Source of the DNA: Candidatus Coatesiibacteriota bacterium
Lineage (GTDB): Bacteria > Oederibacteriota > CAKKQC01
Length of the DNA: 20,354 bases
NCBI GenBank assembly: GCA_023265785.1
Contig: JAHFSL010000006.1
Span: forward strand, 1-20,354
Reading direction: 5' to 3'
Position numbers and translations under genes: made by a program. Numbering within the stretch: position 1 is the first letter of the stretch; every line of letters begins with the position of its first letter. The notes beneath the pieces are model-generated. The model did not search any database. It saw only the letters and a list, made by a program, of their open reading frames with translations, and was not told the DNA's origin. Shown one piece after another: positions 12,178 to 18,296 of the stretch.

Positions 12178-12806
12178 AGCACCGCGCCCCCCCCTTCTAT
12201 CCGCCCTGGCTGCGCGGCTGGCACTGGACCAACGCGGGGCTGTTCCTGGTCCTGGTTGCCACCGGGTTGAGCATGCACTATGCCGATGCGCACACTCCGC
12301 TCGTCCCGTTCCGGGCGGCGCGGCTCGCACACAACGCCGCGGGACTGCTGATCATCGCGGCGTGGGCCGGGTTCCTGCTCGCCAACTTGCGCTCCGGCAA
12401 CATCCGCCACTACCGCGTCCGGCTGGGCGGGCTGGGCGGGAGGGTTCTCCGGCAGACCCGGTGGTATGTGTCCGGAATCTTCCGCGGCCGGCGGTCGCCG
12501 TACCCGGAAACCGCGCGGCGCAAGTTCAACCCGATGCAGGCGCTGACCTACGCGGTCCTCATGTACGGCTGGTTTCCGGTGCTCGCGGGGACCGGGCTGA
12601 TGCTGCTCTTCCCGGAACTGGCGCCGGCCCGGTTCCTGGGTTGGGGCGGCGTGTGGCCCGCCGCGGTCCTGCACCTGACCGCCGGGTTCGCGGGGACGCT
12701 GTTCCTGCTCGGGCACCTGTACCTCGCGACCACCGGACAGACGGTCTTGTCCCATTTCGAAGCGATGCTGACGGGTGGCGAGTTCGCCAAGGAGGAGAGG
12801 TCATGA
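12174..12806 (+). CDS. Cytochrome b561-type membrane subunit
   Basis: A four-helix integral-membrane di-haem b protein, 210 residues from this start. The expected ligands are visible: H17 (GWHWTNAG), H53 (LAHNAAG), and H167 and H181 in the last helix (HLTAGFAGTLFLLGHLY). The layout matches the formate-dehydrogenase-gamma, hydrogenase and thiosulfate-reductase cytochrome b group, which exchange electrons with the quinone pool. GTG 12174 overlaps the upstream stop as GTGA and is chosen for that reason. GTG 12147 would add nine residues and is not excluded. The 3' end overlaps the next gene as ATGA, after a good AAGGAGGAG site. Gene order makes it the quinol-side module of a three-part complex. 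Confidence 0.88.
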   Translation: MKHRAPPFYPPWLRGWHWTNAGLFLVLVATGLSMHYADAHTPLVPFRAARLAHNAAGLLIIAAWAGFLLANLRSGNIRHYRVRLGGLGGRVLRQTRWYVSGIFRGRRSPYPETARRKFNPMQALTYAVLMYGWFPVLAGTGLMLLFPELAPARFLGWGGVWPAAVLHLTAGFAGTLFLLGHLYLATTGQTVLSHFEAMLTGGEFAKEERS

Positions 12807-14971
12807 CAAGGAAGAATCGGAACCGTCTGGCCCGCCGGATCCTGTGGGCCGTGGTGGCCGTTGTGGGCGCCGGGGTGGCCTGGAAAATCTTGTATCCTCC
12901 GGCGTTCGAGTGGTACACGGGGGTGACCAACCCGCCGCTGTCGTATGAAAACAGCGTCGCGCTGACCGCCGTCCAGTTCGACGGGGTGGTTGACGACCTG
13001 ACCCGGGAGGCACGGGCGCGCAGGGCCGACGCGGTGACCGCCAAGGAGCAGGCGCCCTTCACCCGCCGGCTGATGGCGGCGGCCATGGCGGGCACCCGGT
13101 CGGTCAGGCACGCGACGGAGTATGCCCACATCAGGTATTTCCGGGACGCCGGGATCCGCCGGTACGAGGGGCCGACCACCTGTCTGGCGTGCCACGCCGA
13201 GATGAAGGTCCGGCATCCCGACGGTTCGGTCACGACCGTGACGACGCTGGACGATGTGACCAGCACGGTGCACTTCAACTTCCAGAGCATGGCCGCAGGC
13301 TTCACGACCTACGGGTACGATGGCCGGCAGGTGAACACGGGGAGCCGGGCGATCCCGGTCGGCAAGATCGACCGCGCCTGCGGGATTCCCGGCAGTTTCT
13401 CGTGGACCGGCTGGGCGGCCCTGGTCAAGTCCCGCCCGGCGGGCAAGCCGCCCCGCACCCGGTCCGAGGGGTGCGGCCAGTGCCATATCGGAGGCAACAC
13501 CCACCCGGCCAGCGAACGGATGCTGCCGGTCGGCGATGTGCCGCGTCATGTCCGGACGCAGGGGGTGGACTGCCTGATCTGTCACGCGGGCGTGTACGAC
13601 ATGAACGAACGGTTCGTGGTGGATGCGGTGGGGGGACACCGGTGGAACCAGGACCGGTCGCTCAAGGCCGCCCTCACCGTGGGCCGCCCCACGGCGGCCA
13701 TGTGCCTGCGGTGCCACCAGCACAACATGGGGGGCGACACCTACGCGCACAACGCGGCGGCGAAGGACCCCGGGTACCGGAATCCCCGCATCCTGCATGC
13801 CGGGGCGAAGCGGGGTTCGGGGTTCAGCCCAGAGGACGATGTGCATGCCGCCGCGGGGCTGGAGTGCACCGACTGCCATGTGCCGCAGGGCCACCACATT
13901 CCGCGGGGGCGCCTGGGCACGGACCTCGTGGCCACGGACCTGCCCGGGACAGCCGTGGATTGCGCGACCTGCCACACGGCGGCGCCGCACACCCGCGATC
14001 CGAAACTGCGGGTGATCCTGAACGGCCACACCGACCGGCTGTCCTGCGAAGCGTGCCATGTCACGAGGCTCGAGGCGGCGAGCGTGGTGTTGCGGGACTG
14101 GGTTCATCCGACCTGGAACGCCGCCGAGGGAATCTGGGAGCCGACCGATGTTCTGCGCAACGCCGACCCGGGCGTGGGGATGGACTTCCTCTGGTTCAAC
14201 GGCAACGGCACCTTCCTGGCGAACGCGCTCGGGGACAACCCGGTCGGTGATGGCCGCTACAATCCCCTGCTCGACCGGATCACCCGGATGGACGATCCGC
14301 GGGTCCGCGCGCTGTTGCGGCCCGTGGTGGAGCGACTGGCGCGCCGGTATGGGTTCAATGTGGAGGCGTACCTCACGGCGGCGACCGACACGCTCTCCCA
14401 GCTCCCCCCGGCCATGCTTGACCGGCGCCGCCAGGTGGTCGAGGAGAAGCTCCGGCCGCTGATGCGGCAGGGCAAGAGCCGCCTCTACCCGTTCAAGCTG
14501 TTTAACGCGCTGATGTACGAGGACATGTCGAACCAGGGCCCGTTTGGCGCGATGATCCTGCCGTTCGACTACGCAACCTACTACGAAACCGGAAAGCCGG
14601 AGGACGCGGTCCGCACAGCGCTCGGCAACCGGATGGTCCAGCGGATGTACCAGACGCCGTTCAAGCTCTACATGATGGATGAGTTCATGCACTACTTCGG
14701 GGTCGCGACCTGGTCAAACGCCTTCCCCCTGGAGAGGGACCGGCTGGTCCATGTGGAGGCCCACTGGATGCGCCAGATGGGCACCCTCATGGTGAACCAC
14801 GCCATCAAGCCCAAGGGGCGTTCGTGCACGGAGTGCCACGCGCCGGACGGCATCATGGATTTCCGGCGGCTGGGATATCCACCGGAGCGGGTCAAGGAGC
14901 TGCAGGCACCGCCCGAGCTGAAGGCTTTCTCGATTTCCACCCCCCTGACCGGACGCGAGTCCGGCCGGTGA
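12803..14971 (+). CDS. Octahaem cytochrome c, tetrathionate-reductase (OTR)-like
   Basis: A 722-residue protein with an N-terminal anchor (ILWAVVAVVGAGVAWKIL) and eight CXXCH sites, at C127, C224, C257, C301, C355, C387, C415 and C675. The middle resembles octahaem tetrathionate reductase-type cytochromes: EGCGQCHIGG, DCLICHAGVYD, DVHAAAGLECTDCH, a GHHIPRGRLGTDLVATDL stretch, DCATCHT and a final HTDRLSCEACHV. Octahaem enzymes of that group reduce tetrathionate, nitrite or hydroxylamine in vitro; the substrate here is not known. Between haems 7 and 8 lies a 255-residue haem-free region that I do not recognise. The ATG overlaps the cytochrome b stop. Haem count and cluster membership are certain; the OTR relation is probable. 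Confidence 0.85.
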   Translation: MTRKNRNRLARRILWAVVAVVGAGVAWKILYPPAFEWYTGVTNPPLSYENSVALTAVQFDGVVDDLTREARARRADAVTAKEQAPFTRRLMAAAMAGTRSVRHATEYAHIRYFRDAGIRRYEGPTTCLACHAEMKVRHPDGSVTTVTTLDDVTSTVHFNFQSMAAGFTTYGYDGRQVNTGSRAIPVGKIDRACGIPGSFSWTGWAALVKSRPAGKPPRTRSEGCGQCHIGGNTHPASERMLPVGDVPRHVRTQGVDCLICHAGVYDMNERFVVDAVGGHRWNQDRSLKAALTVGRPTAAMCLRCHQHNMGGDTYAHNAAAKDPGYRNPRILHAGAKRGSGFSPEDDVHAAAGLECTDCHVPQGHHIPRGRLGTDLVATDLPGTAVDCATCHTAAPHTRDPKLRVILNGHTDRLSCEACHVTRLEAASVVLRDWVHPTWNAAEGIWEPTDVLRNADPGVGMDFLWFNGNGTFLANALGDNPVGDGRYNPLLDRITRMDDPRVRALLRPVVERLARRYGFNVEAYLTAATDTLSQLPPAMLDRRRQVVEEKLRPLMRQGKSRLYPFKLFNALMYEDMSNQGPFGAMILPFDYATYYETGKPEDAVRTALGNRMVQRMYQTPFKLYMMDEFMHYFGVATWSNAFPLERDRLVHVEAHWMRQMGTLMVNHAIKPKGRSCTECHAPDGIMDFRRLGYPPERVKELQAPPELKAFSISTPLTGRESGR

Positions 14972-15002
14972 TCGGAAGCCAGCTGTGAATATCCCATTGC
15001 GG

Positions 15003-16148
15003 CTACGGAAAGCTTTGCGTGGGTGACGTGCTCATCGTCTCCAGGTAGGCGGTGAGGCGGCGCTGTTTGGCGAGGAAGGCACCATAGAGGCCATCGGCGG
15101 TTTCCCCGATCGTGCGGCGGTTGTTGGTGTAGGGGTCAGCCTTGGTCGCGGCGTCCACCTGGTCGATCCACTCGTGCGGGAATCCAGACGGGCCGTTCAG
15201 CGCGCCGGACAGCCCGCCGGTGATCGCCGCCAGGCAGTCGGTGTCGCGGCCGAAGTTGCAGCCGGCCACGACAGCCTGCCGCGGGTCGCCCTTGAAGAAG
15301 GCGAAGAGCGCCAGCCCCTTGCCGACAATTTCATGCGCGGTGGCCAACCCGTAGGTCTGGTAGAACCCGCCGTGATAGATCGCGTCGAACCGGGTCTGGA
15401 CCTCGTCGAGGGTCTTGCTGGTCCGGCCAATCTCAAAGGCCCGCTCCAGTTGAGGCCGAACCTGGTCGTACGCGAACTTCTGGCCCTCCGGCTCGCCCTT
15501 GTAGAGGCGACCCTTTTCGGCGCGGTACTCGGCAAACTCCAGGATCGTGGCGATCACCGAGTCCACGGTGGCGTCCGGGAGACACGCGGCGGCGATGCCG
15601 GCGTTGTAGAGAGCGGCCCAGCGGAGCCCGAAGTCGCTCTCCTTCATATAGAGTTTGCCGATCTCGAATGAGTCGTCCGCGGCGGTCGCCGGATCGCCCG
15701 CGTTGATCAGCCCGAGCGGCTGGGAAACCCGGGCCACCGAGATCACATTCACGAACGGGAACATCCGGCCCAGTTCGAGGGCCGGCGTGCCCGCCAGGAG
15801 CATTTCAATCAGGGACCGGTCAAACGGCTCCTGCTTGAATCGGACCTTCGCCGGGTCGAGGTCCCGGCGCCAGATATCCGCCAGGTCCTGGAGGTTGATC
15901 CGGCTCTGCTTTTCGATGATCGCGGTGGAGATGAGTTTCTGGCGCTCGATCCCGTCTTCCGTGGTCCCCGGCGGCCGCCTCCAGTCCGTGAACTCAATGT
16001 AATGGGCGTAGGGGTGCAGTCCTTCCACCCGGCCAAACGTGGCGGCCACCTTCTCGCGGGGCCAGCCCTCCACCACCGCCCCCATGGCCGACCCGATCCA
16101 CGACCCGGCAATACAGCCGAGGAACTTCTGGCGCAGGGTGGGTTCCAT
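15003..16148 (-). CDS. ADP-ribosylglycohydrolase (DraG/ARH) family protein
   Basis: A 381-residue all-helical protein of the ADP-ribosylglycohydrolase family. It opens with FLGCIAGSWIGSAMGAVVEGW. The metal-binding groups are in GTTEDGIER (T63, E64, D65) and in GRDTDCLAAITGGLSGAL (D302, D304). Members hydrolyse ADP-ribose bonds on proteins, nucleic acids or small molecules. The first motif has E where many have D (TTED rather than TDDT), which may change metal binding or substrate. No ADP-ribosyltransferase partner is visible nearby. TACAAT with a TTGCGA -35 lies just upstream, giving a leader of about 5 nt. Family confident; substrate unknown. Confidence 0.88.
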   Translation of the reverse strand: MEPTLRQKFLGCIAGSWIGSAMGAVVEGWPREKVAATFGRVEGLHPYAHYIEFTDWRRPPGTTEDGIERQKLISTAIIEKQSRINLQDLADIWRRDLDPAKVRFKQEPFDRSLIEMLLAGTPALELGRMFPFVNVISVARVSQPLGLINAGDPATAADDSFEIGKLYMKESDFGLRWAALYNAGIAAACLPDATVDSVIATILEFAEYRAEKGRLYKGEPEGQKFAYDQVRPQLERAFEIGRTSKTLDEVQTRFDAIYHGGFYQTYGLATAHEIVGKGLALFAFFKGDPRQAVVAGCNFGRDTDCLAAITGGLSGALNGPSGFPHEWIDQVDAATKADPYTNNRRTIGETADGLYGAFLAKQRRLTAYLETMSTSPTQSFP

Positions 16149-16160
16149 GATCTCGAGGCG

Positions 16161-16189
16161 ATTGTAGGCGGGGAAGGTCCCCGTCGCAA
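16161..16189 (-). promoter_or_regulatory. Sigma70-type promoter of the ADP-ribosylglycohydrolase gene
   Basis: On the minus strand TTGCGA (complement of 16184-16189) and TACAAT (complement of 16161-16166) are separated by exactly 17 bp. The -10 ends 12 nt before the ATG at 16148, so the transcript would have about 5 nt of leader. It lies in the gap after the MATE gene and gives the hydrolase its own promoter. Confidence 0.6.
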
Positions 16190-16199
16190 GGCCAACCGG

Positions 16200-17558
16200 T
16201 TACGCCGGAGGGTGGTCGACGAGCCGGATGCGGCGCCAGGCCCCGTGGCGGAAGCGCAGGACAAGGGCGAGCGCCAGCAATCCGAGGTAGACGAGGAGCC
16301 ACGCGACGGCCGTCTGCTCGCCCCCGCCGAGCCTGCGCACGCTGATCCAGGAGCCCGGCAGGAAGATGCCCCAGGCGATGAATCCCCGCGCCCACATCGG
16401 GAAGGAGGTGTCGCCGGCGGCGCGGAGGGCCTCCGAGTAGGTGAGTCCGATGCCGTCGAAGATCTGCCAGAGGGCCGACAGGGCGAGCAACTGCGGCGCG
16501 AGGGTCATGAAGGCCCCCGCCGCATCGCCGCCGGGCGTGAACGGGATCAACAACCAGCGCGGGACAAACCAGTAGAGGAGCCCGATGGCACCCATCCAGA
16601 TCGCGGCGGTCCTGACCGTGAGCCAGGCGATCGCCGGAACCCGGTTCGGCCGGCCCGCCCCGATGGCCTGCCCCACGAGGATCGCGCCGGCGCTCGACAG
16701 CCCGAACGCGGGCAGGAAGGAAATCGAGTTGACCTGGAAGACGGTCATCATGGCCGCCAGGCTCAAGGTTCCGAGCCCGCCCACGACGACGTTGATGAAG
16801 ACGACGAAGGCGAAAAACTCGAAGGACCAGTTGAGGCCGGAGGGGAGCCCGAATTTCAGCATCCGGCCGAACTCCGGCCAATGCAGCTTTGGCGCAGGGA
16901 AGCGCCGACCGTTGCGGAGGAAGGCCACCAGGAAGCCGAGGAAGGCGGTGAGCGTCGCCAGCAGGCTGGCCAAGGCCGAGCCGCGCACGCCCAGCGCCGG
17001 GAGGCCGAGGTGGCCGTCAATCAGGAGCCAATTCAGGCCGACATTCAGGACCATCGCGGTCACATTGGCGCGCATCAGGATGGAGGTGTTGCCCAGCCCG
17101 CCGTAGTAGTTGCCCAGGGCCTCGATCCCCACCGCGGGCCCGGTCGAAAGCAGGCGGATGACGAGGTAGGCGTGGAAGGCCTCCGTCACGGCGGGGTCGT
17201 AGCCCAGGGCCTGGAGGGCCGGGCGGACACCGGGGAGGACGGCCAGCGCCAGGCCCTCCGCGGCGAGGGCGACCCCCAGCCCGTACCAGCCATAGCGGCG
17301 GGCGGCCACAAAGTCCCTGCGACCGGCAAGCTGGGAGCTGAAGCTGGAGACGATGAACACCACGCCCATCGGGAAGATCATGGCCGCGAACGCGTTGAGC
17401 GCCCCGGCGGTGACGGCGGCGAGCTGGGTTTGCCCCAGGTGCGCGATCAGCAGGGCGTCGGAGAGCCCGATGATGGACTGGGTGGAGCGCGAGACAATCA
17501 TCGGCCAGGCCAGCGTCAGCAAGTCGCGCAGGCGTGGTGGAGCCGTTCGGGGTGCCAT
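16200..17558 (-). CDS. MATE-family multidrug/Na+-type efflux transporter
   Basis: A 452-residue integral-membrane protein with the MATE layout of about twelve helices in two homologous halves. The first half starts LTLAWPMIVSRSTQSIIGLSDALLIAHLG. The second is marked by FGLPSGLNWSFEFFAFVVFINVVVGGLGTLSLAAMMTVFQV, then AGAILVGQAIGAGRPNR. MATE proteins export cationic drugs or metabolites using Na+ or H+ gradients; the substrate here is unknown. ATG 17558 is used, with an in-frame GTG at 17567 also possible. TACACT on the minus strand lies 11 nt before the ATG. It runs in the same direction as the SRPBCC gene upstream and the hydrolase downstream, each with some promoter signal of its own. Confidence 0.9.
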   Translation of the reverse strand: MAPRTAPPRLRDLLTLAWPMIVSRSTQSIIGLSDALLIAHLGQTQLAAVTAGALNAFAAMIFPMGVVFIVSSFSSQLAGRRDFVAARRYGWYGLGVALAAEGLALAVLPGVRPALQALGYDPAVTEAFHAYLVIRLLSTGPAVGIEALGNYYGGLGNTSILMRANVTAMVLNVGLNWLLIDGHLGLPALGVRGSALASLLATLTAFLGFLVAFLRNGRRFPAPKLHWPEFGRMLKFGLPSGLNWSFEFFAFVVFINVVVGGLGTLSLAAMMTVFQVNSISFLPAFGLSSAGAILVGQAIGAGRPNRVPAIAWLTVRTAAIWMGAIGLLYWFVPRWLLIPFTPGGDAAGAFMTLAPQLLALSALWQIFDGIGLTYSEALRAAGDTSFPMWARGFIAWGIFLPGSWISVRRLGGGEQTAVAWLLVYLGLLALALVLRFRHGAWRRIRLVDHPPA

Positions 17559-17569
17559 CGGGGTCACCC

Positions 17570-17575
17570 AGTGTA
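17570..17575 (-). promoter_or_regulatory. Possible -10 for the MATE gene
   Basis: TACACT (complement of 17570-17575), preceded by TGGC on the minus strand, 11 nt before ATG 17558. It resembles the other -10 elements in the window, but no -35 is present. Confidence 0.35.
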
Positions 17576-17624
17576 GCCAATTCCCACCCCGTTCCCTGGA
17601 TCGAGGTGGGCGCGGGGTGTTCGG

Positions 17625-18158
17625 TTACCGTCGCGAAGTTTCCACGATCGCCTTGATCCCCGCCAGCCCCGTCTCAAAGTGGCCGCCCATCATCTTGTCC
17701 ATGCTCATGAACAGGCCGAAGGCCTTGGCGACGAAGTTGTTCTTCCCCCGCATGGTCCAGGTGACAGCCGTCCCCCTGCCCGACGCGGCGAAGGCGAACT
17801 CGATGTCCGCGGTTCCGGCCATCGGCGTCCGGAACTCCATCCTGAATCCAATCAGCCGGTTCGGGTCGCTGCGCACCAACTCCATGCGGCCGGTGCCGGT
17901 CTTCTTGCCGTTCCAGGACTGTGCCGCGCCGATGCCGGCGACGGGACCCTCGTAGGTGATGGTCTGGCTCGGGTCCATCTTCGCCCACGGCGACCAGTCA
18001 TTCCACCGCCGGATATTGTTGACCAGGGCAAAGACCTTCGCGGGCCGCGCGGCCATCGTGGCCGACCGGGTCACTGTGTAATCCGCCGGTTGCATGGCCA
18101 CCACACCGAGGAAGACCACAACCACCCCCGTTGCGCCGATCAGAACTTTCTTGAGCAT
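17625..18158 (-). CDS. SRPBCC (polyketide-cyclase/START-like) family protein
   Basis: A 177-residue protein. An N-terminal membrane or signal helix (KKVLIGATGVVVVFLGVVAM) is followed by a START-like helix-grip domain. It starts ADYTVTRSATMAARPAKVFALVNNIRRWNDWSPWAKMDPSQTITYEGP, a segment seen in many bacterial SRPBCC proteins, and ends in a long C-terminal helix with MDKMMGGHFETGLAGIKAIVE. The fold binds hydrophobic small molecules; the ligand is unknown. AAGGAG (complement of 18167-18172) lies 8 nt before ATG 18158 and fixes the start, although the frame stays open further upstream. It is divergent from the GT39-like gene across a 138-bp gap. Confidence 0.88.
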   Translation of the reverse strand: MLKKVLIGATGVVVVFLGVVAMQPADYTVTRSATMAARPAKVFALVNNIRRWNDWSPWAKMDPSQTITYEGPVAGIGAAQSWNGKKTGTGRMELVRSDPNRLIGFRMEFRTPMAGTADIEFAFAASGRGTAVTWTMRGKNNFVAKAFGLFMSMDKMMGGHFETGLAGIKAIVETSRR

Positions 18159-18198
18159 GAGCGTGTCTCCTTCTTCTTTGTTGAGGTCCAATTCAGGG

Positions 18199-18228
18199 CC
18201 CACCGGGAAATGACGATTCCCACCGGGA
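18199..18228 (+). repeat. 10-bp direct repeat, 20-bp period, in a divergent promoter region
   Basis: CCCACCGGGA occurs at 18199-18208 and again at 18219-18228, exactly two helical turns apart, between the divergent SRPBCC and GT39-like genes. It might be a regulator-binding pair; nothing else in the gap is recognised. Confidence 0.45.
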
Positions 18229-18296
18229 CCGACCCCCGGCAGGACAACCAGTCTCTCACGCGGACGCCGCGGCGGGAGACGCGGTAGGGTGGTTCC

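Noticed and set aside
12134..12802. N-terminal extension of the octahaem cytochrome frame
   Set aside because: The frame is open upstream, but those residues are Arg/Pro-rich shadow sequence of cytochrome b. ATG 12803 has a strong ribosome-binding site and a membrane helix directly after it.
12548..14692. Long minus-strand open frame opposite the octahaem cytochrome
   Set aside because: Same reason: a compositional shadow. The plus strand holds eight CXXCH sites and overlaps its operon neighbours correctly.
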